A stretch of DNA of 64,000 nucleotides from Flavobacterium sp. (lineage in GTDB: Bacteria; Bacteroidota; Bacteroidia; Flavobacteriales; Flavobacteriaceae): assembly GCF_024710485.1 (NCBI RefSeq), contig NZ_JANJUQ010000030.1, positions 62,001-126,000 on the forward strand, read 5' to 3'. Positions 39,163 to 48,207 of the stretch are shown piece by piece. Made by a program: the position numbers and the translations under genes. Position 1 is the first letter of the stretch. The number at the start of each line of letters is the position of its first letter. The notes under the pieces are model-generated. The model made no database searches. It had not been told where the DNA came from and saw only the letters and a list, made by a program, of their open reading frames with translations.

Positions 39163-41348
39163 TGGGCTTGAACAAATTCTAATTCTTCTAAACTGACTTT
39201 AGAAGTAAAGATGCCGTAATTCACCACGGCTTTATTTTTCTCAATTTTATCAATGGTACCAATCGATTTTCCGTCAACCATGCGAACCCTGTCTCCAATT
39301 TTTAAAACCACTTTTGGTTTTTCGGTTTCGAGCTTTTGCGCTTTAATCTTCTTTTCCTTTTTGGCTACTCGAATTTCTTCTACTTTGACTTTAACTTCTT
39401 CCACCACTTTTTTCTGGATAATCTCCTTTTCTTTTTTCTCTTTGGCTGTGGCTTTTTTGCGTTTGGAGTTTTCAATTTCCACCAATTTCAAAAATTCTCC
39501 AATCAATACTTTTTTGTCTTTGTTGTTAAAGTATTTCTCGGATAAATCATCTATTTTCTGCCCGATGTAAATCAGCCGTTGATTGGCATCATACAATTCT
39601 TGATAGCGCTCCAATTTTTCCTGAATCTTAGCATTAATGGTTTCCATTTTTTTGCTTTCTTCACGGGCTTTGATTTCTTCTTCTTTTAAGGTTAGCGAGG
39701 TCTTTTCGAGTTTGGAACGCTCTTTTTGCAAGGTGGCTATTGTTTTGTCGAAACGCACTTTTCCACCTTCAATTTTTTTCTTGGCCCGATTGATTAATCC
39801 GTAGGGTATACCGTTCTTTTGCGCTACTTCAAAGGTGAAAGAACTTCCGGCCTGCCCTAAAATTAATTTGTACAAAGGTTCTAATGATTTTTCATCGAAA
39901 AGCATGTTGGCGTTGGAAGCAAACGGTAATTCGTTGGCCAATATTTTCAAATTGGAATAATGCGTGGTGATAATCCCAAAGGCTTCCCGATGGTAGAATT
40001 CTTCTAAAAAGGTTTCTGCCAAAGCGCCTCCCAATTCAGGGTCGGAACCGGTTCCGAATTCATCGATCAAGAACAAGGTTTTGGCGTTGCATTTTTTCAA
40101 AAAGTAATTCATGTTCTTCAATCGGTAACTGTAAGTGCTCAAATGGTTTTCAATCGATTGATTGTCGCCTATGTCCGTTAGAATTCTGTCAAATAAAAAG
40201 GTTTCGCTTCGTTCGTGTACCGGAATCAGAATCCCGCATTGAAACATCAATTGCAGTAAGCCGACTGTTTTTAACGAAATGGTTTTACCGCCGGCATTCG
40301 GTCCCGAAATCACGATAATCCGACTGTCGTTTTTCAATTCAATGGTTTGCGGAAATGTTTTTTCCTTTTTCTCCAAATTGTTCAAAAACAATATCGGATG
40401 ATAAGCTTCGCGGAAAAACAAACGCTTTTCCTCAGTAATGTTAGGCAATAATGCATTGATTTTACGCGCATATTTGGCTTTTGCAGCCACTACGTCGATA
40501 TCACTCAGAAAGTCTTGGTATTGCTTTAGTAAATCAACATAAGGCCTAATTTCATGGGAAAGTTTCTTTAAAATTCGAGTGATTTCCTCTCTTTCTTCGT
40601 ATTCTAAATTGTTCAATTCTCTCGAATAGCGCAGCGTAGCTTCGGGTTCAATGTAAGCGATGCTACCGGTTTTAGAACTGCCTAAAATGGAACCTTTGAC
40701 TTTTCTTCTATACATGGCCAAAACTGCCAAAACCCGTCGGTTTTCAACGATACTTTCTTTAATCTCATCCAAATAGCCTAAGCTGTTGTATTGGCTTAAT
40801 GCCTGACCGAAACTTTGGTTGACTTTTCCGCGAACCACATTCATATCGCGGCGGATGTTAATCAAATCGGGCGAAGCATTGTCTTTGATTTCCCCGTATT
40901 TGTCAACTACTTCATCAATTTTTTGTGTGATGTATTTGGTGTATTCAATTTGGGCTGCTTTCTCGTTTAATTTCGGATAGTAATCGTGAAATTTCTTCAG
41001 AAACAATAACAATACATTCACAGTTTCAGACAGCGTAGCGATTTTACGAAAACTACTCACTTCCAAAAAACTGTCTTCAATGGCTAAAAACTTTAAATCT
41101 TGGGTGATATTTTCGAAACCGTGGTTGGGAATGGCGTTGTTATTGGTGAACGACGACAAGTACTCCGAGGTTTGTAAAAGCTCGTTCATCAAAGTGGCTT
41201 TGTCTTTGAAAGGAACAATGTCGAGTGCTTTTTGTTTGCCGATTTCGGTATTGCATCGGTCGGATATGGTTTGCAGGACCGTATTGAATTCTAAATCTTG
41301 TAATGTTTTCTCAGTAATCGCTATCATGCTTTCAGGTCTATGCTTCAA
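39159..41348 (-). CDS. mutS2: Endonuclease MutS2-family ATPase
   Basis: VISGPNAGGKTISLKTVGL Walker A, IDEFGTGSDPELGGALAE; C-terminal charged linker. Confidence 0.92.
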   Translation of the reverse strand: MKHRPESMIAITEKTLQDLEFNTVLQTISDRCNTEIGKQKALDIVPFKDKATLMNELLQTSEYLSSFTNNNAIPNHGFENITQDLKFLAIEDSFLEVSSFRKIATLSETVNVLLLFLKKFHDYYPKLNEKAAQIEYTKYITQKIDEVVDKYGEIKDNASPDLINIRRDMNVVRGKVNQSFGQALSQYNSLGYLDEIKESIVENRRVLAVLAMYRRKVKGSILGSSKTGSIAYIEPEATLRYSRELNNLEYEEREEITRILKKLSHEIRPYVDLLKQYQDFLSDIDVVAAKAKYARKINALLPNITEEKRLFFREAYHPILFLNNLEKKEKTFPQTIELKNDSRIIVISGPNAGGKTISLKTVGLLQLMFQCGILIPVHERSETFLFDRILTDIGDNQSIENHLSTYSYRLKNMNYFLKKCNAKTLFLIDEFGTGSDPELGGALAETFLEEFYHREAFGIITTHYSNLKILANELPFASNANMLFDEKSLEPLYKLILGQAGSSFTFEVAQKNGIPYGLINRAKKKIEGGKVRFDKTIATLQKERSKLEKTSLTLKEEEIKAREESKKMETINAKIQEKLERYQELYDANQRLIYIGQKIDDLSEKYFNNKDKKVLIGEFLKLVEIENSKRKKATAKEKKEKEIIQKKVVEEVKVKVEEIRVAKKEKKIKAQKLETEKPKVVLKIGDRVRMVDGKSIGTIDKIEKNKAVVNYGIFTSKVSLEELEFVQAH

Positions 41349-41410
41349 AGTTACAAAGGTTAAAAGCCATATTGCAACAGAAAATACTATTTTTGGTAAA
41401 ATTTTATGAG

Positions 41411-42076
41411 ATGTTAATCAAAATGGAGCCGACTTGGCAGGAACAACTTTACGGCGAATTTAACCAACCTTATTTTCACCGATTGGTAGCCTTCGTGAAA
41501 GAAGAATATGCCACCAAAAGATGCTTTCCCAAAGGGAGTCAAATATTTGCTGCTTTTGACCATTGTCCGTTTGACAAGGTGAATGTAGTCATTATCGGTC
41601 AAGATCCTTATCACGGTTTGGGCCAAGCTAACGGTTTGTGTTTTTCGGTAAACGATGGGATTGCTTTTCCGCCTTCGCTTCAAAATATTTTCAAAGAAAT
41701 TGAGTCCGATTTGCAAATTCCGTTTCCCATCAGCGGTAATTTGGAACGTTGGGCCGACCAAGGGGTTTTGTTGCTCAATGCTACCTTAACCGTAAGGGAA
41801 AGCGAGGCGGGAAGCCACCAAAATCAGGGTTGGGAAACCTTTACCGATGCGGTAATTCAGAAAATATCCGACACTAAAGAGAATGTGGTTTTTTTACTTT
41901 GGGGCGGATTTGCCAAAAAGAAAGGCGCTAAAATCAATCGAAACAAACACCATGTTTTAGAAACCGGACACCCATCGCCCTTAAGTGCTAATAGAGGCTT
42001 ATGGTTCGGCAATCAGCATTTCAGTAAAACCAATCAATATTTAGAAAGTCTCGGAAAAGAGCCTATTCGTTGGTAA
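41411..42076 (+). CDS. ung: Uracil-DNA glycosylase
   Basis: VVIIGQDPYHGLGQANGLCFSV, LLNATLTVRESEAGSHQNQGWE, ETGHPSPLSANRG; start MLIKMEPTW or MEPTW. Confidence 0.96.
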   Translation: MLIKMEPTWQEQLYGEFNQPYFHRLVAFVKEEYATKRCFPKGSQIFAAFDHCPFDKVNVVIIGQDPYHGLGQANGLCFSVNDGIAFPPSLQNIFKEIESDLQIPFPISGNLERWADQGVLLLNATLTVRESEAGSHQNQGWETFTDAVIQKISDTKENVVFLLWGGFAKKKGAKINRNKHHVLETGHPSPLSANRGLWFGNQHFSKTNQYLESLGKEPIRW

Positions 42077-42077
42077 T

Positions 42078-42674
42078 TTAGTTTACGGTAAAATAATAAT
42101 ATCCGTTGTTATCTAAATTAGAAACAGCCGCATTGATATTTACAATCAAGTCTTTAGGAGCACTCAAGGAAACCATCTCTACACTGTTAGCAGAAGAACT
42201 GTTGTATCCGAAAGAGAGACGATAATTCCCGGCGTTTAACAACGGAAAGCCAACGTTATAACGATAATATTCTTCAGTAGTGTTGTATTCACAAACACCG
42301 TAAACATAAGCGCCGTTTTGTGCATTTCCGGAAATGATATCTAGTTGGTTATCATTCACCGTTACCACTTCCCAATCGGTAGCGTTAATTTTTCGCTCAA
42401 TCACATACGAAAAAACAAACTGTGAGGCATTCCCGGTAGTTTTGTAAATGTCTAAAAGTGCGGTTTGCGTTTGTCCGGGTTCCGGAATGTATCTTGCCAA
42501 ATCAGCTTTAACGTATAAATAATCACCAACGGTATAAGTAGATTGCGTTTCAATCCTTACGATATTATTACCGCCTTCTACATAAATGGTTTTATAGAAA
42601 TCGTCATCGTTGGTGTCGCAGTTGGAAAATAAAAGACCAACAAACAATAATGCTGCATAGTGTAATTTTTTCAT
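42078..42674 (-). CDS. Putative lipoprotein of unknown function
   Basis: Lipobox LLFSNC; no recognised domain. Confidence 0.65.
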   Translation of the reverse strand: MKKLHYAALLFVGLLFSNCDTNDDDFYKTIYVEGGNNIVRIETQSTYTVGDYLYVKADLARYIPEPGQTQTALLDIYKTTGNASQFVFSYVIERKINATDWEVVTVNDNQLDIISGNAQNGAYVYGVCEYNTTEEYYRYNVGFPLLNAGNYRLSFGYNSSSANSVEMVSLSAPKDLIVNINAAVSNLDNNGYYYFTVN

Positions 42675-42684
42675 CTTTCTTTTT

Positions 42685-43254
42685 TTAAAAACGATAGCCT
42701 AAGTTAAAACCGACTCTGGAAATTACATCCGGACTCTTATCGCGATTGGTTAAATTAGAACCGAAACCGGCTAAGAATTCTACCAAAAAGGCTTCTTTGA
42801 TATACAATTTGTATCCCAAGCCACCGCCCAAACCAAAATCGGAATATGCTGATTTTTTGGTGGTGTAGTAGCCATTCAAATTGTTATCGACCAAACGAAT
42901 AATCTCTTTGTAATCACCACCGTTGTAGGAAGCAAACACTTCCGCAAAATAAAAACTGGTCTTGCCTTTTGACAATTGGTATCTCACATACGGATTGAAT
43001 TCAAATTTCGGGACATTATTGCGGTATCCTCTTTCAAAATCATCATTCAATTTACCACTATCCGAAAAATTTAAGTTGAAACCCGTCGAAAAGGCTCCGC
43101 CGAAAAAGCGTTCATAACTGAAACTGGCTTTTTGCCAAACCAAGGCAGACAATACATCTACTCGGAATTCATTTTTTTTGTTGTCAATAGCCGCACTTTC
43201 TTGCGCTTGAGTTGCCGTAGAAAGCAACAGCAACAGCAGTAAAACTTTTTTCAT
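42685..43254 (-). CDS. Putative outer-membrane beta-barrel protein
   Basis: Signal peptide, C-terminal VGFNLGYRF. Confidence 0.65.
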   Translation of the reverse strand: MKKVLLLLLLLSTATQAQESAAIDNKKNEFRVDVLSALVWQKASFSYERFFGGAFSTGFNLNFSDSGKLNDDFERGYRNNVPKFEFNPYVRYQLSKGKTSFYFAEVFASYNGGDYKEIIRLVDNNLNGYYTTKKSAYSDFGLGGGLGYKLYIKEAFLVEFLAGFGSNLTNRDKSPDVISRVGFNLGYRF

Positions 43255-43320
43255 ATGGGTTAGTTTAACGGAAACGAATATACTAAATAAACCAGTTGTT
43301 TAAAATATTTTAAGGAAGAT

Positions 43321-44253
43321 TTATTCCAGTGTTAAAGCCCCTAAAATTTCTTCATTCATGAACGGTCCGCCGGGGTATTTGGCGGTGTAATCCAAGTTAA
43401 GCCAAATGTTTCCTCTTTCGTCAATGTGGTAATTAATAGTTTGATTTTTACTTTCCGTAGGGAACAATACTTTCTTAATGACGTAATTAATCTGTTCTAA
43501 ATCTTTTTGGGTACCAATGTAAAGCTCCGGATAAATATGGCCTTTGGTATGGATCAATCGGGTAGTGCCGCCAATCGATTTGATGCAAGCCACCATAAAA
43601 ATCGAATGGTCATCGCAGTCTCCGGAAAGGTATTGTAAAGACTCAGTTGCTTTGGCAATATAGTCCCGTCCTTTGGGATCGCTGACGTAGTTCCACCGGG
43701 TATTAATTTCTTTAAAAATCGCAAAAGATTGGACGATGGTATGGATTTCGTGATAGCCTTTTACCTCTCTGAAGTGTTTGCTCGTTGCCATAATGGCGAA
43801 GTTCCGAATCCTGGGATTTTGGTATTCTACAGCATCCAAGATTTTGGATTTGTTCGGAAATGGCAGTAACTTAGAAATGATAATGTCCTGCGGATATGGA
43901 TTTTCGCTCATGGTGTAAACCATTGAACGGTAGTCTTCAAAAACACTTTGGAAACCGTATTTTCCGGATAAAGTACCGAACAGCAATAAGATGAAATAAA
44001 GAATCACCGAGATTAATGTTACCCTTCTTAAAGCTCTTAATAAGAGTTGGATAACTGCTAAAATGACAATGAAAAGCAAAACGCGGTCGAAGTGGTTCGC
44101 CCAGTCTAAAACCACTAAGTTTTGGTGGGCAATGATAAAAATCGGAATGGTAATCAGGATGTTCAAGACAAAAATGATAATCATGTCCCAAGGACTTTTT
44201 ATCCTGAACTTTTCTTTAAGTTGCTGATACGTAAGATTTCCCGGTTTTATCAT
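43321..44253 (-). CDS. Transglutaminase-like domain membrane protein
   Basis: N-terminal TM helices; YLSGDCDDHSIFMVACIKSIGGTTRLIHTKGHIYPELY: papain/transglutaminase-like Cys-Asp-His. Confidence 0.75.
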   Translation of the reverse strand: MIKPGNLTYQQLKEKFRIKSPWDMIIIFVLNILITIPIFIIAHQNLVVLDWANHFDRVLLFIVILAVIQLLLRALRRVTLISVILYFILLLFGTLSGKYGFQSVFEDYRSMVYTMSENPYPQDIIISKLLPFPNKSKILDAVEYQNPRIRNFAIMATSKHFREVKGYHEIHTIVQSFAIFKEINTRWNYVSDPKGRDYIAKATESLQYLSGDCDDHSIFMVACIKSIGGTTRLIHTKGHIYPELYIGTQKDLEQINYVIKKVLFPTESKNQTINYHIDERGNIWLNLDYTAKYPGGPFMNEEILGALTLE

Positions 44254-44269
44254 GTTGCCATGGCAAAAG

Positions 44270-45121
44270 CTAAACGGCTTTTACTATTTCAGCAAAAGTA
44301 CCTTTTTTCTCGATAATTTTGAGGTCAAATAATTGATTTTGAATTTTGTTTAACACTTTTTCCTCTAAGGGTTTTTGTGCCCATTTGGTGAGTGATAACC
44401 AAGTTTGAATGTCTTCTAACTTTTGGTTGTATTTAGTCGCTAAAGTGCGATCAATGCTCGGAATTTCCTTAAATTCAATCGTAGTATTATTGATTATTTC
44501 CAGTAATAAAGCCACGGTTTGGCGATTGTTTTCGAGAAACTCGTTGCGTATGGCAATTACAAAGCAAGGCCAAGGTGTGGGGCAATCGGCTACGTGTCGA
44601 AAGATACCTTTGTCAACCAAAGGCTGAGTCATAAAACGTTCCCACATAAAGTAATCGGCTTTCCCATGGGTTAAAGCTTCCACAGCGCCGTCTATGGTAT
44701 TAACTACTTCAAATTGCAACGTTTCGGTGTTCCAGTGTTGGTTTTGTGCGTTGACATAAGCCATCAAGTGTGACCCTGAGCCATAGCGTGAAATGGCCAC
44801 TTTGGTGTTTTCTAAATCGGATAAAGTTTGGTATTGGGATTCCGCTGCAACGTGGATTCCCCAGATAAGCGGACTATCCACATAAGTCTGAACAATCGAA
44901 CTCGGATTACCGCCAACGATGTCTTTAACAATGCCTTCGGTTAAAATCACCGCGATGTCGGTTTCATTATCGCGCAACAGTTGGCACATTTTTCCGGTAC
45001 CTTCGGGTACATCAGTCCATTGCAAATCGATGCCGACTTCCTCAAACTCGCCATTGTCCAAGCATAAATGCCAAGGTAAATTGAAATGTTCCGGTACGCC
45101 GGCTATTCTGACTGTTTTCAT
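44270..45121 (-). CDS. Periplasmic-binding-protein-fold (PBP2/NMT1-like) protein without a signal peptide
   Basis: VRIAGVPEHFNLPWHLCLDNGEFEEVGIDLQWTDVPEGTGKMCQLLRDNETDIAVILTEG; no N-terminal hydrophobic leader. Confidence 0.7.
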   Translation of the reverse strand: MKTVRIAGVPEHFNLPWHLCLDNGEFEEVGIDLQWTDVPEGTGKMCQLLRDNETDIAVILTEGIVKDIVGGNPSSIVQTYVDSPLIWGIHVAAESQYQTLSDLENTKVAISRYGSGSHLMAYVNAQNQHWNTETLQFEVVNTIDGAVEALTHGKADYFMWERFMTQPLVDKGIFRHVADCPTPWPCFVIAIRNEFLENNRQTVALLLEIINNTTIEFKEIPSIDRTLATKYNQKLEDIQTWLSLTKWAQKPLEEKVLNKIQNQLFDLKIIEKKGTFAEIVKAV

Positions 45122-45140
45122 AGTAGGATAATGTCTTTAT

Positions 45141-45172
45141 ATCTGTAATCTGAATATCTGTAATCCGAAAAT
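45141..45172. repeat. Tandem 15-bp (7+8) degenerate repeat in spacer
   Basis: ATCTGTAATCTGAAT / ATCTGTAATCCGAAA / AT... Confidence 0.5.
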
Positions 45173-45709
45173 CTATCTAACATGCGGATTCTCCATTTGC
45201 CACCATTTCCAGGTAGCGCCGTCTTTATCGGTGTAATCTTCCATGAATTGCATCCCGATTTTTTGCAGAATGTGATTGGAAGCGCCATTGTCAAAATGCG
45301 TGTACGCATTCATCTTGTCGATGTTCATTTTTTTGAAACCGTAATCCAACCAGGCATAAGAGGCTTCCGTGGCATAGCCTTTGCCCCAAAATGGTTCTGC
45401 CAAGCGATAGCCGTAATCGTAAAAATTAGTGTTGCCGTTTTCTGTGTGGTCGTCTACGAATTTAATTCCGGTCCAGCCAATAAACTCTCCGGTTTCTTTT
45501 AGAATAGTAGCAAATCGACCGATGTTGTTTCTTTTGTATTGCTCGTTAACGTAGTGAATCACTTTGATGACTTCCTCTACTTTTTGTACCGGAGTTTGCC
45601 AAAGGTATTTGTGCACTTCCGGATTTTTATCCATAGCAAACATGGCTTCCGCATCGGAAAGTTCTAGCGGACGCAGGAGTAAGCGGTCGGTTTCTAAAAT
45701 TAAATTCAT
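45173..45709 (-). CDS. GNAT family N-acetyltransferase (RimJ/RimL-like)
   Basis: LETDRLLLRPLELSDAEAMFAMDKNPEV...GYRLAEPFWGKGYATEAS. Confidence 0.92.
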   Translation of the reverse strand: MNLILETDRLLLRPLELSDAEAMFAMDKNPEVHKYLWQTPVQKVEEVIKVIHYVNEQYKRNNIGRFATILKETGEFIGWTGIKFVDDHTENGNTNFYDYGYRLAEPFWGKGYATEASYAWLDYGFKKMNIDKMNAYTHFDNGASNHILQKIGMQFMEDYTDKDGATWKWWQMENPHVR

Positions 45710-45723
45710 GACAAGATGGTTTC

Positions 45724-45832
45724 ATAGCCCCGATGGAAGCGGCATCCTTTTTTACCGGTTCTCGATACATCCTGAAATAGTACACCGGAACTGACGGTAA
45801 AAAAGATACAGCGGACAGCGGGAAATAGCTCC
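45724..45832 (+). ncRNA. flavo-1-like structured intergenic element
   Basis: ATAGCCCCGATGGAAGCGGCATCCTTTTTTACCG...CGGTAAAAAAGATACAGCGGACAGCGGGAAATAGCTCC; perfect 10-bp TTTTTTACCG/CGGTAAAAAA stem plus basal AGC/GCU and CCCG/CGGG pairings; family name recalled from memory, strand uncertain. Confidence 0.55.
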
Positions 45833-45837
45833 TGAAA

Positions 45838-46704
45838 TTATTCGGCTAACTTATTTAAGGCGTAGGCAATTAATGCGTCTACAGCTTTGTACGGATCTTC
45901 GCTGAAGTTTCCGGTGGCGCGGTTGGCAATGATGGCGTTGAGCGACAAACACTCGTGGCCCAACAGTTTGCCCAAACCATAGATGGCTCCGGTTTCCATT
46001 TCGAGGTTGGTCATTTTGATGCCTTCGAACTCGAAGCTGTCCATTTTAGCATTGAGTTCCGGATCTTGGATTTCCAAGCGCAATACGCGGCCTTGCGGTC
46101 CGTAAAAACCGCCGGCAGTTCCGGTAAATCCTTTGAATATTTGATCGCTTTCCATTCTTTTTTCCAGCGTTTCCGAGCAAGCAATAACATAAGGACGGCC
46201 TTTTCGCATGTCCCAATTGGTCTGACTGATAAAGGCGTCTTCCATGGCTTTTTCCGAAATGTCGTCGATTAAATAGGAGCGAAGCATGTTGTCTAAGCCT
46301 AATCCGTACCGACTCATCACAAAACTGTCACACGGAATATCGGCTTGCAACGAACCCGAAGTTCCGATGCGGATAATGTTGAGCGACGTCAGGTTTTCTT
46401 TTGGTTTACGCGTTTCTAAGTCGATGTTGACCAACGCATCAAGCTCATTCATAACAATATCAATATTGTCCGGACCGATACCGGTTGACATGACAGTCAT
46501 TTTTTTGCCTTTGAAGTAACCGGTTTGGGTTTTGAATTCGCGCTTTTGCGTCGAAAATTCGATGCTGTCAAAGAATTGTGTAATTTTTTCTACGCGGTTT
46601 TGATCGCCAACGAAGATGATGTCGTGGGCAATATGTTCCGGTTTTAAGTTGAGATGGTAAACACTGCCATCCGGGTTTAATATTAATTCTGAAGATTGTA
46701 TCAT
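45838..46704 (-). CDS. Nucleoside (uridine-type) phosphorylase
   Basis: FVGDQNRVEKITQFFDS, MTVMSTGIGPDNIDIVMNEL, IIRIGTSGSLQADIP, NLEMETGAIYGLGKLLGH. Confidence 0.9.
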   Translation of the reverse strand: MIQSSELILNPDGSVYHLNLKPEHIAHDIIFVGDQNRVEKITQFFDSIEFSTQKREFKTQTGYFKGKKMTVMSTGIGPDNIDIVMNELDALVNIDLETRKPKENLTSLNIIRIGTSGSLQADIPCDSFVMSRYGLGLDNMLRSYLIDDISEKAMEDAFISQTNWDMRKGRPYVIACSETLEKRMESDQIFKGFTGTAGGFYGPQGRVLRLEIQDPELNAKMDSFEFEGIKMTNLEMETGAIYGLGKLLGHECLSLNAIIANRATGNFSEDPYKAVDALIAYALNKLAE

Positions 46705-46713
46705 AATTTTTTG

Positions 46714-46755
46714 TTTCGAGTTATGGTTTGCGGGTTTCGGGTTCCGAGTTTTAAA
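46714..46755. repeat. Heptanucleotide-period degenerate array
   Basis: TTTCGAG TTATGGT TTGCGGG TTTCGGG TTCCGAG TTTTAAA. Confidence 0.55.
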
Positions 46756-46767
46756 CTTGAAACCGGT

Positions 46768-47100
46768 TTATCCGCCTACGCGTTTGGTTTTGAATCCTTT
46801 CTCTTGCAGGATTTTCATGATTTTGTCGCGGTAATCGCCTTGTATGATGATGGCTCCGTCTTTGAATGTACCGCCGACACTGAGTTTGGTTTTGATTTCT
46901 TTAGCTAAGATTTTAAAATCTTCGTCACTGCCTTCGTAGCCTTCAATAATGGTAGTGGCTTTGCCTTTGCGTTTTTCGTATTTGCAAATCATGGGTTCTT
47001 TTTGGATAAAGAGCTCGTGATTTTCAGCTACTGTTTCTTCCGTCTCATTGGAAGGTTCGTGATCGGGGAATAATTTCTTGAGTTGTTCTTGTAAGTCCAT
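46768..47100 (-). CDS. SUI1/eIF1-like translation factor (YciH family)
   Basis: CKYEKRKGKATTIIEGYEGSDEDFKILAKEIKTKLSVGGTFKDGAIIIQGDYRDKIMKILQEKGFKTKRVGG. Confidence 0.93.
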   Translation of the reverse strand: MDLQEQLKKLFPDHEPSNETEETVAENHELFIQKEPMICKYEKRKGKATTIIEGYEGSDEDFKILAKEIKTKLSVGGTFKDGAIIIQGDYRDKIMKILQEKGFKTKRVGG

Positions 47101-47108
47101 TTATCGAT

Positions 47109-47190
47109 AAAGGTACTAAGGTTCTGAGTTGCTAAGGTCCTAAGGTTTTTTACCTGAGTTCCTCAGTGCCTTAGCACCTTGGCGTCCTAA
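47109..47190. repeat. Inverted pair of octanucleotide-period arrays
   Basis: aaaggtac taaggttc tgagttgc taaggtcc taaggttt then CCT triplets at 47153, 47161, 47169, 47177 (exact 8-bp spacing) in complementary words. Confidence 0.65.
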
Positions 47191-47256
47191 TAAAAAACCA
47201 AAAAAGACATCAAGTTGGAAAACTCAATGTCTTTGATGAAATTATTGAATTAACCT

Positions 47257-48207
47257 TTACTTTTTGAGTCCTAATTCTACCAAACGTTCGTCCAAGTATT
47301 CTCCAGCTGTAATATCGTCGAATGCTTTCGGATGATCGGCATCGATACATTTTTCCAAACAATTCAGAGGCATATCGCTTACCGGATGCATAAAGAACGG
47401 AATAGAGTAACGTGACGTTCCCCACAATTCTCTTGGTGGATTCACTACTTGGTGGATGGTTGATTTTAATTTGTTATTGGTGTGACGGGACAACATGTCG
47501 CCTACATTAATCATCAACTCGTCCGGTTGCGCCATGGCATCAATCCATTCGCCATTGTGATTTTGTACTTGTAATCCTTTGCCTTGGGCACCCATTAACA
47601 ACGTAATCAAGTTGATGTCACCATGAGCGGCAGCACGAACGGCGCCATCTTTAGGTTCGTCTGTAATAGGTGGATAATGAATTGGTCTTAAGATACTATT
47701 TCCGTCTTTAATGTAATTGTCGAAATAAAATTCATCCAAGCCAATGTATAAGGCTAAAGCGCGTAATACATACACGCCGGTTTTTTCTAACATTCTGTAA
47801 GCTTCTTTTCCGACTTCATTAAAATGAGGCAATTCGGCTACTTCTACATTGTCAGGATATTCGTTGGCGTATTTTGAGCCTTCACTCACATACTGCCCAA
47901 AGTGCCAAAACTCTTTTAAATCTCCGGCAGAGCGACCTTTAGCATGTTCTTTTCCGAAAGAAACATAACCTCTTTGTCCGCCAATTCCCGGAATTTCGTA
48001 TTTGGCTTTGGTTTCCAATGGCAGGTTGAAGAAATTGCGCACTTCTGCATACAAGTCTTCTACCAATTTGTCATCTAAAAAATGACCTTTTAGTGCAACG
48101 AAGCCGATGTCTTCGTATGCTTTTCCGATTTCATTTACAAATTTTTGTTTACGTGCCGGATCGTCCGACAGGAAATCACGTAAGTCAACACTTGGAATTT
48201 GTTGCAT
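47257..48207 (-). CDS. Isopenicillin N synthase-like 2OG-Fe(II) oxygenase family protein
   Basis: IPSVDLRDFLSDDPARKQKFVNEIGKAYEDIGFVALKGH, AAHGDINLITLLMG, SRHTNNKLKSTIHQV. Confidence 0.88.
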   Translation of the reverse strand: MQQIPSVDLRDFLSDDPARKQKFVNEIGKAYEDIGFVALKGHFLDDKLVEDLYAEVRNFFNLPLETKAKYEIPGIGGQRGYVSFGKEHAKGRSAGDLKEFWHFGQYVSEGSKYANEYPDNVEVAELPHFNEVGKEAYRMLEKTGVYVLRALALYIGLDEFYFDNYIKDGNSILRPIHYPPITDEPKDGAVRAAAHGDINLITLLMGAQGKGLQVQNHNGEWIDAMAQPDELMINVGDMLSRHTNNKLKSTIHQVVNPPRELWGTSRYSIPFFMHPVSDMPLNCLEKCIDADHPKAFDDITAGEYLDERLVELGLKK

